Shown here: piece by piece, positions 53,654 through 62,110 of the stretch | How the letters are laid out: every line of letters begins with the position of its first letter | How positions within the stretch are numbered: position 1 is the stretch's first letter | Program-made: the position numbers and the translations under genes | Origin: ZAX-1 sp046533095 | Lineage (GTDB): Bacteria; Bacillota; Clostridia; Lachnospirales; Lachnospiraceae | NCBI GenBank assembly: GCA_046533095.1 | Contig: JAJQRA010000007.1 | Span: 106,496 to 170,495, forward strand | DNA length: 64,000 nucleotides | Reading direction: 5' to 3' | The notes under the pieces: generated by a model | The model's input: only the letters and a program-made list of their open reading frames with translations | Told to the model about the DNA's origin: nothing | Databases searched by the model: none

Positions 53654-54449
53654 TATTTTGGAGCTTCAAGTCTTTACAGTCCAGTGACCGCTTTTATTTG
53701 AGCTGGAGCGTTCAATAATCCCTTTCTCCTGCAGTGGCTTCAAAGCTCATAGGACTGTGCTCCTTGACCTACCTATTTTCCCCTCTAATATTTTCTACAG
53801 AAAAACTGGCCATTCCCTTTAATCAGTTCAAGAATGGCTTGTCCAGACTTATTTATAGTATCATTTATGACGTCGTTTGATGGCATGTTTGACACTGCAG
53901 GTTGCTGTGACCTTAAAAATGTTTACCCTGAAAGTTGTTCCGCACTCAGGTCAGCTAGACTATACGCTCTGCACCCATCAATTACCCTTCGGATTCCTGT
54001 CCCCCATTTTTCAATGATAAGCATCTCTGAAAATACAGTCGCAATCACTTTGTTGCGAATCTTTGATGTCCTACTCAAGATTTCTTTGAACGTTATGCCC
54101 CATACAACATTCCGGGTGGATGTGATTTCAACCCTATCATCATATACAGACACTTGGACACAGGCATTGTCTGCATAATTTCTGCGTGTGGCGGTGCTCA
54201 CAATTAGATCCCGAATACTGTCTGGGGGAGTTCGTATTTTTCTTTTCTGAAAAGCCCTTCTATCACATGTAGTGCCGGGATCGATATGCTTCAAGACAAA
54301 GTTATAGGCTTCTTTAATTTGCTCATATGGTGTCACTTAAAATCATCTAGTTTATAACCAAAATCTTTTATGTTATAGGCTTTTTTAATCCGCTCATACA
54401 GTGTCACACCGAATTCTCTCTTGTCAATAAAAACCGACTGACTTAGCTA
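53654..54449 (-). pseudogene. Decayed partial copy of the AlbA-type regulator gene
   Basis: Matches 55221-55947, the 3' half of the intact gene downstream, with many substitutions and frameshifts. Recognisable translated pieces include YNFVLKHIDPG, NYADNACVQVSVYDDRVEIT and SEMLIIEKWGTGIRRVIDGC. The N-terminal AlbA/Schlafen half is absent. It is a duplicated and abandoned fragment. Confidence 0.88.
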
Positions 54450-54523
54450 TACTCATTAGGGCAGATATCAGGTTGACTTATTCCTCTGATATAATATATT
54501 AAGTTGGCATAAGAAGGATTTAC

Positions 54524-54715
54524 ATGATGGCAGAAATTACAGAGAAGAGGCATGTATTCACAGATGAGTTTAAGCAACAATTGGTTAATCTTGTTCAAAG
54601 CGGGCGCAAGATAACTGAAGTGTCAAAGGAATATGGAATTTCAAAGATCACCATCTCAAGTTGGTGTAAAAGATCAAGAAACACCGGAAGTTTTAAAAAG
54701 AACGATAAGTTCAGT
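54524..54715 (+). pseudogene. IS3-family OrfA fragment
   Basis: The frame opens with KRHVFTDEFKQQLVNLVQSG and continues KEYGISKITISSWCKR, the helix-turn-helix start of IS3-type OrfA proteins. After about 65 codons the similarity ends and the frame continues into unrelated sequence. No OrfB is present. The site is just left of the tRNA-like repeat. Confidence 0.8.
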
Positions 54716-54842
54716 TGTTTATCTATTCTCAACATCGCTCAAGCCCTCTATTTTATACGCCCTTTATGTATAAGTATACTGTTTTTTACACAAAAAATCC
54801 ACTGCACTTTAGTACGCACAGTAGACTTTTTCAGTGACCTCG

Positions 54843-54915
54843 TAAATAGGCACTTTTAAAGGTTTCTATACATGACTCGATGCGACAAGATTTGAACTTG
54901 CGACCTCTGCGTCCC
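54843..54915 (-). other. tRNA 3'-end-like attachment repeat, left copy
   Basis: On the minus strand it reads a T-arm (GCAAG-TTCAAAT-CTTGT) preceded by GGGACGCAGAGGTC and followed by CGCATCGA, like the 3' half of a tRNA gene. There is no matching 5' half upstream, so it is not a full tRNA. It is identical to 63585-63657 except at four of 73 positions, in the same orientation. Such fragments are typical of attachment sites left by integration into a tRNA gene. Confidence 0.7.
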
Positions 54916-55060
54916 GAAAAGCCTCAAGGGCTATCCGCCTAATCATCCGTAGTTACATCTGATTCCGCTGAAACCCTTATAAAATCAACGTTTCAAGGTA
55001 GTTTTTGCACCTAAATCCCTACCGCTTCGACTACTGCTAAAAAAAATTGCGGAGCACATT

Positions 55061-55082
55061 TGGTGGAATTTTGGTGGAATTT
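55061..55082. repeat. Two abutting 11-bp direct repeats (possible integrase arm sites)
   Basis: TGGTGGAATTT occurs twice in exact tandem. Tyrosine integrases of the Tn916 type bind short direct repeats of about this length beside their attachment core. The core-like repeat lies about 150 bp to the left. The whole spacer 54860-55185 has no gene. Confidence 0.5.
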
Positions 55083-55188
55083 TTTGCACGATATAACCCT
55101 TTTAATTTTCACTTTCACTTTTGCATCAGATCGTTTCGCCACTTTAATCAATTTCTTATAAAAGGCGTGTCTTTATGTTCCTATCGTA

Positions 55189-55222
55189 TAGTTTATCAGA
55201 AGTTGCAGTGCAAGTTCTGATA
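55189..55222. repeat. Partial copy of the dispersed hairpin repeat
   Basis: TTATCAGAAG-TTGC-AGT-GCAA-GTTCTGATA forms the same first stem as the unit at 3179, with the same TTGC/GCAA inner pairing. The second and third stems are missing. It lies about 10 bases downstream of the AlbA-type gene's stop and could act as its 3' stem. Confidence 0.8.
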
Positions 55223-55232
55223 TTTTGGAGCT

Positions 55233-56627
55233 TCAAGTTTTTACAACCCAATGACCGCTTTTATTTGAGCCGGAACGTTCAATGATTCCTTTCTCCCTCA
55301 GCGACTTCAAAGCTCGTAGGACTGTACTTCTTGACTTATCTATTTTTTCCTCTAATTCTTCTACGGAAAACTGGTCATTTCCTTTAATCAGCTCAAGGAT
55401 GGCTTGTTCAGATTTATTTATAGTGTCATTTATAGTGTCATTTGATGGTATGTTTGACATTGTAAATTGTTGTGGTCTAAAAATGTTTACTCTGAAAGTT
55501 GTTCCGAGTTCAATCCACTCAGGGGCAGCTAGACCATACGTTCTGCACCCATCAATTACCCTTTGGATACCCGTCCCCCATTTTTCAATGATAAACATCT
55601 CGGAAAATACAGCCGCAATCACTTTGTTGCGAATTTTTGACGTTCCACTCAAGATTTCTTTGAGCGTTATGCCACCATACAGCATGCCAGGCGATGTGAC
55701 TTCAACCCTATCATCGTATACCGACACTTGAACACAGGCATTATCCGCATAATTTCTGTGCGTGATGGCATTCACAATTAGCTCCCGAATACTGTCCGGG
55801 GGGAGTTCATATTTTTCTTTTCTGAAAAGCCCTTCTATTGTAGCGCCGAGATTGATATGCTTCAAGACAAAGTTATAGGCTTCTTCAATCTGCTCATACA
55901 ATGTCCCACCGAATTCTCTCTTGTCAATAAAAACCGACCGAGTGGTACCCTTAAACCTTGCACATTGGACTGCAGCGAACTGAAATGGATTAGAGGTCAT
56001 GAGCATAAATGCGTTTGTAGGCACAATGCCGTCGCTGACATGTTTTATCAATCCCCAATTCTTAAGTTGATTGAGGGACACACGTCTTTTGGCATTCGTT
56101 TCCTCAAAAATGTATTTTTCAATTACTTTGCAGAGCTTCTTTGCATCCTTCTCGCTGTAATCTGCTTCCAGATAGGCAAGAGAATCATAGGACATATTTG
56201 CCCCTTCAAGCTCTAAGTCTTTGAGGATTGCAGCTCCTGCAAGCCTTGTCGTGCCTCCGACACGGATAAAAGTGCCTTCCTCCTTTCCAAGTGATTTGAC
56301 ATAATACGGTCTATTCGGACTTGGGAAGACTTCTGCGATGACGATACTTTTTCCGTCAACATCAGCAACATAAATATTGGGCAGAATTTGTGGTGTTATC
56401 ATGTCAGAAACTGCATTTGCAATTTTATCACACATAATAGGAATATCATCGGCTGCGACCCCAACGACTTCCTGTGTTCCATCGACAATGCCAATAACGA
56501 TTGATCCGCCGGTGGTGTTGGCATATCCAACCACGCTCTTGATATATTTGATACTCTTATCCGGAAGTTCCTGCTTGAACTCCACACGCTCGACTTCATA
56601 TCTTTTTATTAAGGCTTCTACATCCAC
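55233..56627 (-). CDS. AlbA/Schlafen-type putative DNA-binding ATPase regulator
   Basis: 464 residues. N-terminal AlbA_2 domain (VEFKQELPDKSIKYIKSVVG, then ANTTGGSIVIGIVDG), a middle C-terminal helicase-associated-type ATP-binding domain with PPDSIRELIVNAITHRNYAD and WGTGIQRVIDGCRTYGL, and a C-terminal winged helix (STVLRALKSLREKGIIERSGS). Such proteins are thought to be transcriptional regulators; some relatives occur in defence systems. The start is a GTG at 56627, 7 bases after GGAGG. A decayed copy of its 3' half lies at 53654-54449. Confidence 0.85.
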   Translation of the reverse strand: MDVEALIKRYEVERVEFKQELPDKSIKYIKSVVGYANTTGGSIVIGIVDGTQEVVGVAADDIPIMCDKIANAVSDMITPQILPNIYVADVDGKSIVIAEVFPSPNRPYYVKSLGKEEGTFIRVGGTTRLAGAAILKDLELEGANMSYDSLAYLEADYSEKDAKKLCKVIEKYIFEETNAKRRVSLNQLKNWGLIKHVSDGIVPTNAFMLMTSNPFQFAAVQCARFKGTTRSVFIDKREFGGTLYEQIEEAYNFVLKHINLGATIEGLFRKEKYELPPDSIRELIVNAITHRNYADNACVQVSVYDDRVEVTSPGMLYGGITLKEILSGTSKIRNKVIAAVFSEMFIIEKWGTGIQRVIDGCRTYGLAAPEWIELGTTFRVNIFRPQQFTMSNIPSNDTINDTINKSEQAILELIKGNDQFSVEELEEKIDKSRSTVLRALKSLREKGIIERSGSNKSGHWVVKT

Positions 56628-56687
56628 AGAACTTCCTCCAGTCACAAAATATTGATCTCAATAAAATTACTGATGCTCATAATATAA

Positions 56688-56795
56688 CTTATCAGAACTT
56701 GCAACGCAAATTCTGATAAAAGGTGCAGTTCTTGCACACCGTAAATCTGATGATAGGAAAGGTTTTATCTTCCTAATAATATAACTTATCTGCCA
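56688..56795. repeat. Dispersed hairpin repeat, diverged full copy
   Basis: A complete unit of the element seen at 3179. It keeps all three stems though the bases differ: TTATCAGAA/TTCTGATAA with TTGC/GCAA; GTGCA/TGCAC where the 3-kb copies have GGCAC/GTGCC; and TAGGAA/TTCCTA. The start of a further unit follows at 56785. It fills most of the gap between the AlbA-type gene and the Rpn gene. Confidence 0.85.
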
Positions 56796-56886
56796 GTTGC
56801 ATTTTCATCAACTTTAAACTCTGTTCTCTCTGATTCATGGATTCTCGTCTTTCTTCATATGAATTTTTCTATTTTTGTCATTTTAT

Positions 56887-57708
56887 TCATGCTCTGGACA
56901 ATGGCTGTACTTCCAAATAATCATTTACCTCGTCAATCGTCATGTCGTACAAATCAGCTATTTCCTCAACTGTTTTCCCTTTACTTGCCAGCTTTTGCAA
57001 GGCTTTCATCAGTCCTCTCTGCTCACCTTCTCTTATGCCTTCTCTTATTCCTTCTCTTTTCAATTCTTCTTCATGCATCATCCAAGTCATATAATCTGCC
57101 CTCCACTTCTTGTTTGATTTTAATAGTCTTACCTTTTCATCAACAACTCTGATCCAGTCTCCACTCACCGTACCACTTTGAATATAGTTCAAAAAATCCA
57201 CCACGTTTTGATTCAAACCGGAACGGGAACCTTCTGTATTTAATATGATCCTTGTCGTCCCATCATCCAGCTGATGCTCCGGCTTACCCTCCAACATATT
57301 TTTAAATATGTAAATCCCTTCACCAAGCCCCACGTAATCCCATGTGCAGATAAATATGATAAAGCTATTGGGCAAGTCTTCATAGAACATACCCTTCTTC
57401 AATAGATCCTCATCCATTACGCTTTGGTAATACCTCATTCTCTTAGAGATATCCTTTTCCCTGGACACCTGCATTTCTATATCATAAACCGTCCCTTTAC
57501 CATCCTTTACATAAATATCAAGCCGTACCCCTTTGATATCAAGCCCATTATTAAATGTTTTCTGTGAATCCAGAACCTCAATCCTGTCTATCTCGATTTT
57601 TAATAGTCCTTCCAAAAACGTCTTGCAAATATTCCCATCGCTCATTACGGCTGAAAACAAATAGTCATTGTCCAGCCCGATTTTCTCTACATCTATTTCC
57701 TTTGACAC
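56887..57708 (-). CDS. Rpn family recombination-promoting nuclease (PD-(D/E)XK), first copy
   Basis: 273 residues of the Rpn/transposase_31-like family, DNases of the PD-(D/E)XK fold that promote RecA-independent recombination in E. coli. Features: GLDNDYLFSAVMSD, active-site positions RLDIYVKDGKGTVYDIEMQV (Asp, Glu, Gln), RMRYYQSVMDEDLLKKG, YEDLPNSFIIFIC, and a C-terminal run REGIREGIREGEQRG. The start is a GTG at 57708, 5 bases after GGAGG, not the upstream ATG. Closely related to the gene at 58551. Confidence 0.88.
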   Translation of the reverse strand: MSKEIDVEKIGLDNDYLFSAVMSDGNICKTFLEGLLKIEIDRIEVLDSQKTFNNGLDIKGVRLDIYVKDGKGTVYDIEMQVSREKDISKRMRYYQSVMDEDLLKKGMFYEDLPNSFIIFICTWDYVGLGEGIYIFKNMLEGKPEHQLDDGTTRIILNTEGSRSGLNQNVVDFLNYIQSGTVSGDWIRVVDEKVRLLKSNKKWRADYMTWMMHEEELKREGIREGIREGEQRGLMKALQKLASKGKTVEEIADLYDMTIDEVNDYLEVQPLSRA

Positions 57709-57756
57709 TTTTGCCTCCTTTACGGATATTATGATTCCTTGCCTTTGGTATATCAT

Positions 57757-58130
57757 TGTTTGATCTTAAACCGCTCAATATCTGTCCGATGATTGTCAAT
57801 CATAAAAGCCGCCTGTTCTGGAAGTTCCAGATAATCCTCCAAAATATAACGCAAAACGATATCTGCATACTTGATTCCTGTAATTAGCTTTTTGTCTAAT
57901 TGACGGCTGCTAGCATTTCCTTTTTTACAGATTCTATCTGTTCTCTAGTTAAACCTGCGTACTTCATTATTTGTATGGTTTCTACATTATCTGAAAGAAG
58001 TTTCCCGGCAAACTCCACCCTCTCTTTTTGTCTGGTTTCCTGCTCTCTTTGGTTCATGGATTCTTGTCTTTCTTCTTCATACAATTTCCCTATTTTTGTC
58101 ATTCAAAACCACTCCTGTACAGTTTTTGCA
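57757..58130 (-). pseudogene. Remains of Rpn-family genes, part 1
   Basis: Broken minus-strand frames. One (about 57760-57900) reads YADIVLRYILEDYLELPEQAAFMIDNHR-like, another (57896-58102) gives a 68-residue C-terminal piece with QREQETRQKERVEFAGKLL and MKYAGLTREQIESVKKEM. These resemble the C-terminal part of Rpn-like and related clostridial proteins. No intact start or catalytic core remains. Confidence 0.6.
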
Positions 58131-58139
58131 TAATTTTGA

Positions 58140-58466
58140 TCAATAAACTTATCGCTGCTCACAATGATCCCTGCAATCACAAATGCCTATTCTTCCGCTT
58201 TTTCCACTTGTTTTGCAAGGTTTGCCACTTGTTCAATACGCTTTCTGCTTCTTTTCTATACCCTTTTCTGTCAACGGAAGAATAATCAGCTGCATGAGCT
58301 CTTCTTCTGTGAGGCTTTCATTATATTCTATTTTCCTTTTGATGGACTGATAAATTTTTTCACTTTCTAAATGTGCAAGAAAGACTTGCTCCATCTTAAG
58401 TACGAGGCACTCCGTTTCTAATGTATCCGCTGCCTTTTCAATATCGCTGATGTGGATTGCAATCAT
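58140..58466 (-). pseudogene. Remains of Rpn-family genes, part 2
   Basis: The frame from 58466 reads LETECLVLKMEQVFLAHLESE and YNESLTEEELMQLIILPLTEKG, matching the helical C-terminal region seen in some Rpn relatives, without the nuclease domain. The frame is open for 77 codons, then broken. Confidence 0.6.
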
Positions 58467-58550
58467 TCGTACCTTTATAATTTTGCTACTGTCCTATGAT
58501 ATTTTTCCACTACACGGGTAATATAAGTCAGTATTCAGATGTCTTTCCGC

Positions 58551-59411
58551 TCACACCTGAAGCGACAAATACTTTTCAATGTATCCTTTTGCTATATCTT
58601 CAGACATATTAAATTTTTGAATAATTCTGTCTTGTATTGCATCCATCTTATAGCCATCCTCGCTCAATACTTCAATCAGAGCCTGCACACCTTTTTCAAT
58701 TCCTTCCTTTTTGCCTTCTCTTATGCCTTCTCTTATACCTTCCCTTTTTAATTCTTCCTCATGCATGATCCACATCATAAAATTTGCCCTCCACTTCTTG
58801 TCGGATTTTAACAGTCTTACTTTTTCATCAATCATTCTGACCCAATCCCCACTCACAGCTCCACTCTTGATATAGGTGAGCAGATCCACCACGTTCCGCT
58901 CCAAGCCATCCAAGGAACCCTCTGTATTCAATATAATTCTTGTCATCCCATCATCCAGTTTGCATTTTGGATTTCCCCTCAACGTATTTTCAAATAGATA
59001 GATTCCCTGTCCAAGGCCAATGTAATCCCATGTGCATATAAATATGATATAGCTATTTGGCAAATCCTGATAAAACATACCTTTTCTTAACAGGTCCTCA
59101 TCCATAGCACTTCCATAATACCTCATGCGCTTAGGAATATTTCTTTCTTTCGACACCTGCATTTCAACATTGTAAACTGTTCCCTTTCCGTCTTTAACGT
59201 AAATATCAAGCCTTATCCCTTTAATATCAATCCCGCTATTTAAAGTTTTCTGTGCATCCAAACGCATAATTTTTTCTATTTTGATTTTCAGTAAACTTTC
59301 CAGAAACGTCTTGCAGATATACTCATCGCCCATTACAGCTGAAAACAAAAAATCATTATCCAGTCCAAGTTTATCTATATCTATATCTATATCTATATCT
59401 TTTTCTCCCAT
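58551..59411 (-). CDS. Rpn family recombination-promoting nuclease (PD-(D/E)XK), second copy
   Basis: 286 residues, highly similar to the gene at 56887 over its entire length. Active-site stretch RLDIYVKDGKGTVYNVEMQV; RMRYYGSAMDEDLLRKG; C-terminal GX3 run REGIREGIREGKKEG. The N-terminus has an alternating Asp-Ile run encoded by a hexanucleotide microsatellite. GGAGG lies 8 bases before the ATG. Confidence 0.9.
   Translation of the reverse strand: MGEKDIDIDIDIDKLGLDNDFLFSAVMGDEYICKTFLESLLKIKIEKIMRLDAQKTLNSGIDIKGIRLDIYVKDGKGTVYNVEMQVSKERNIPKRMRYYGSAMDEDLLRKGMFYQDLPNSYIIFICTWDYIGLGQGIYLFENTLRGNPKCKLDDGMTRIILNTEGSLDGLERNVVDLLTYIKSGAVSGDWVRMIDEKVRLLKSDKKWRANFMMWIMHEEELKREGIREGIREGKKEGIEKGVQALIEVLSEDGYKMDAIQDRIIQKFNMSEDIAKGYIEKYLSLQV
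59378..59402. repeat. ATATCT microsatellite in the second Rpn gene
   Basis: Four consecutive copies of the hexanucleotide TATCTA, in frame, coding for the alternating Asp-Ile run near the protein's start. Slippage here would change the length by two residues per unit without a frameshift. Confidence 0.9.
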
Positions 59412-59474
59412 AGTGTTCCTCCTCGTGTTCCCTGTTGTAAATCCATTATAGCATAGGGTTCCTCTTCCTTACAA

Positions 59475-59646
59475 TAGTTTCTCTTTTTACATTTTGAAAA
59501 TCAGATTTTATTTGCTAAAGCAAGGCATGCTGCAGCGGTAACAGCGAAGCAGCGAACGTCAATGTGTAAGTGCGCAATTAAGCATCGGCCAAAACCTGTT
59601 TTTCTCGGATAGGCATACAGGCTTTTGGGGGGATTTTCAGCACAGT
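59475..59646. repeat. 171-bp dispersed repeat, copy B
   Basis: Pairs with 53462-53632. The minus-strand frame 59501-59728 (75 codons) overlaps it but has no start signal. The spacer from here to 60073 otherwise shows no gene. Confidence 0.85.
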
Positions 59647-60073
59647 ACATCCTTGCAATAAACCCCGACATCTTTAGTAGCGAACGAGTGGCTTTTATTT
59701 TTTTATTGGTTTTGCAACATTGAAACATTTGCCTTTGTTATGTGCCCATGCTATCGCCACTAAAGGCCAAAAGCAAATATTTTTACACCTCGCTTGTAAT
59801 TGTAATCACCAAGTAATTTTTTCTTTCGCTCTTTTGTTCAAGACAGGTATTATTTTACTTTTGCGGTTTTTACAACCGAACTCCAAGTAGAATAAATCCG
59901 TTGCTATTCACAGCCAGTTATGCGAAGCCACTTTTGTATGCTTTTTGTACTTTCTGCTCTTAGTGCCGTTATTTTGTTGCGAAAAATCGTGATGTGTAGT
60001 ACGATATAAAAAATAACTTTGCGCCGTCAGGATTTTCTCCCCAGCACGGAGAAAATGGAAAGAGGGGAACGAT

Positions 60074-60625
60074 ATGGGCAATGAATCCATTACGCTATAT
60101 CATGGCACAACATACGAATTTTCAGAGATTGACCTTAATCAGGGCAATCCGTTTAAGGACTTCGGGCAAGGCTTTTACACGACGGCTACGCGAAGCCAAG
60201 CTGTAAATATGGCTCGGCGCAACTACGATATTTTACGTTCACGTTATGGCAGACACAATATGGACGTTAAGCAGCTCCGCAGATTTGTTTATGAATACTC
60301 GTTGCCTAAAAGCGAAATGCATAATTTGAATGTCAAAGAGTTCAGCCAAGCAGACTACGAGTGGGTTTTATTCGTAACCGACAACCGCACACATAATCCA
60401 CACCGGCACAGCTATGACATCGTAATCGGACCGACAGCCAACGACCGGACGAACCCGACAATACTGACATATCTTTCAGAAGGGTACGGTGAAGTTGGAA
60501 GCGGCCGCGCCATCGAAATTTTAATAGAATTGCTTGAGCCATATACGCTGCCGTTTCAATATTTCTTTGGAACGCAAAAGTCTGTCAACCTGCTGAAATT
60601 TAACGAGAGAGTTGAGGTGCGATGA
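60074..60625 (+). CDS. DUF3990-type protein, candidate ADP-ribosyltransferase toxin
   Basis: 183 residues. The opening TLYHGTTYEFSEIDL and DFGQGFYTTATRSQA, and a later YEWVLFVTDNR, fit the DUF3990 family, which has the look of an ADP-ribosyltransferase fold (a His-Gly-Thr strand, a Tyr-Thr-Thr element and a late acidic residue). The family is usually found with small partner genes, as here. AGAGGGGAA lies about 7 bases before the ATG. The next gene's start overlaps this stop (ATGATGA), so they are coupled. A toxin role is inferred from family type and gene order, not shown. Confidence 0.75.
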   Translation: MGNESITLYHGTTYEFSEIDLNQGNPFKDFGQGFYTTATRSQAVNMARRNYDILRSRYGRHNMDVKQLRRFVYEYSLPKSEMHNLNVKEFSQADYEWVLFVTDNRTHNPHRHSYDIVIGPTANDRTNPTILTYLSEGYGEVGSGRAIEILIELLEPYTLPFQYFFGTQKSVNLLKFNERVEVR

Positions 60626-60861
60626 TGAATACAAAATCCGCTGACCTGTGCGCCGATTTGATTGTTGCCGCTGTTGTGGCACGTTATGCCACCGAGCATA
60701 GCATGAAGCCAACGGACGCACTTCGCTATTTTATTTCAACAAAAACCTATGACCTATTGACCGACCCCGAATCCCGGCTATGCCATGACAGCGCGGAGTA
60801 TGTGCTGTTTATGCTCGATGCGGAGGAAAAAGGGGATTGGGAACGCTGGCTTAAAATCTAA
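60622..60861 (+). CDS. Small partner protein of the DUF3990 gene (DUF3791-like)
   Basis: 79 residues, helical, acidic: AAVVARYATEHSMKPTDALRYFISTKTYDLL followed by DSAEYVLFMLD; I give only part of the run. It resembles short proteins that commonly follow DUF3990 genes. Start overlaps the upstream stop. Probable antitoxin or chaperone, by context. Confidence 0.65.
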   Translation: MMNTKSADLCADLIVAAVVARYATEHSMKPTDALRYFISTKTYDLLTDPESRLCHDSAEYVLFMLDAEEKGDWERWLKI

Positions 60862-60874
60862 GGGGGAATTTATA

Positions 60875-61105
60875 ATGGCATATAATAGTCTTGACCAAGT
60901 GCTTTTTATGCAGGCACATATAGCGAACTTGTTTCGCAAAACGCACAAGCTCTCGCCGCAGGAGTTTTTAGAGCTTGACCGCAAGTGTGATTTCCTCGGC
61001 TATGTCGCTGAGTCGTATGAGCCTTTTCACCTCACGGGCGACGAGGGAATATTAGGCGAGATGAACGAATATGTCGCAGGGGCAATCGGAGGAAAAGTGC
61101 GATAA
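60875..61105 (+). CDS. DUF3791-like small protein
   Basis: 76 residues: helix-rich, with HKLSPQEFLELDRKCDFLGYV and YEPFHLTGDEGILGEMNEYV. The pattern (a helical start, then LxxYVxxxYxxxHxTG) is that of DUF3791 proteins as I know them. The ATG at 60875 has GGGGG 9 bases upstream, 13 bases past the previous stop. Third gene of the toxin-like operon; likely part of the immunity side. Confidence 0.7.
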   Translation: MAYNSLDQVLFMQAHIANLFRKTHKLSPQEFLELDRKCDFLGYVAESYEPFHLTGDEGILGEMNEYVAGAIGGKVR

Positions 61106-61126
61106 TCCTGTAAATAATATTTCGCT

Positions 61127-62110
61127 TTACAAATGTGCATACAGGTTTTTTAACGATTGCACTTTCTGTCTTTTGCTAATAGTTATTGGCGATAAATTGA
61201 TTTCCGCAAACTTCTTCATCAAATTTTCCATATTCCTGTACTTCATTTCTTTTTGCGCCAGATACAGGGATTTTTTCTTCGGTATCAATTCTACAAGTTT
61301 CAACATTTTTTCCCTGTCCGTTTTCTTGTCGATATTCTCTTTGACTATCTGCTCCGCCTCGCTTTTTTTATGATAGTCGCCGTATGGTATTATTTTAGAA
61401 ACTATGCCTTTGAAAATACTTTCACTATGCGATGCCAAATCTCTAATCTGCTTTTTGGTAGATGCTTTATCCGTATACTTTTTTATGGACTTTGCTTTTT
61501 TCAAACGCACCTCCAAACGCAAAATACCGCTTGCCGCCTTCCGCTTTGATTCTGCCTCTTTATCATAGGCAGAAAATTCTATTTCAGTTGAATTGCCTTT
61601 CATATCAAAGCTATTATTTTTGTCAATATGTCTATCAGACTTACTATACTTAGGCGAAAAGCCCTTTACTTTACCGATTGAATTTAACACTTTAATGTAT
61701 GCCGAAACAGCCTTTTGACTATCAAGCTTAATGTTTACGGTAAAATCTACCCTTGTTAAATTAAAATCGTTCAACCCGTATTCATCGTCAAAATATTCGC
61801 TAATTTGCTTTTCTAGCTTGGTCAGCATTTTAGATGTATTGTCCCGATTTGGTTTCCACAATTTAAGTACATCATCGCCGCCTAGCAGCCTGGTTGGATT
61901 TACAACAAATTTTATCTTTTTTTTATACTTGTCGTTATGGTATTCAATTTTGATCCCCTTATCTTTTAAAGCCATATCAAAATCAACTTCCCCTTTGTGG
62001 AACATTTTAGATTTGCGTTTTGCTTTTTCATAAGCCCAGCTTTTCAATCTGTAAAATTTTTCAGTGTTCAATATGAGCGAAAGCTCGAACGCATGTATTG
62101 AATAATTCAT
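61127..62110 (-). CDS. Replication-initiator-like protein (inovirus/plasmid rolling-circle type)
   Basis: 327 residues. The pattern DFNLTRVDFTVNI, later STEIEFSAYDKEAES and GILRLEVRLKK, is like that of rolling-circle replication proteins of filamentous phages and small plasmids (Phage_CRI / Rep_trans type). I do not see a classical HUH motif, so assignment is tentative. The start at 62110 has GGGAGG 6 bases upstream; a longer frame from 62134 overlaps that site. It converges on the toxin-like operon with a 21-bp gap. Confidence 0.6.
   Translation of the reverse strand: MNYSIHAFELSLILNTEKFYRLKSWAYEKAKRKSKMFHKGEVDFDMALKDKGIKIEYHNDKYKKKIKFVVNPTRLLGGDDVLKLWKPNRDNTSKMLTKLEKQISEYFDDEYGLNDFNLTRVDFTVNIKLDSQKAVSAYIKVLNSIGKVKGFSPKYSKSDRHIDKNNSFDMKGNSTEIEFSAYDKEAESKRKAASGILRLEVRLKKAKSIKKYTDKASTKKQIRDLASHSESIFKGIVSKIIPYGDYHKKSEAEQIVKENIDKKTDREKMLKLVELIPKKKSLYLAQKEMKYRNMENLMKKFAEINLSPITISKRQKVQSLKNLYAHL

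Noticed and set aside
54843..54960. Complete tRNA gene
   Set aside because: Only the T-arm and 3' acceptor side are present. No sequence upstream can pair as the 5' acceptor strand.
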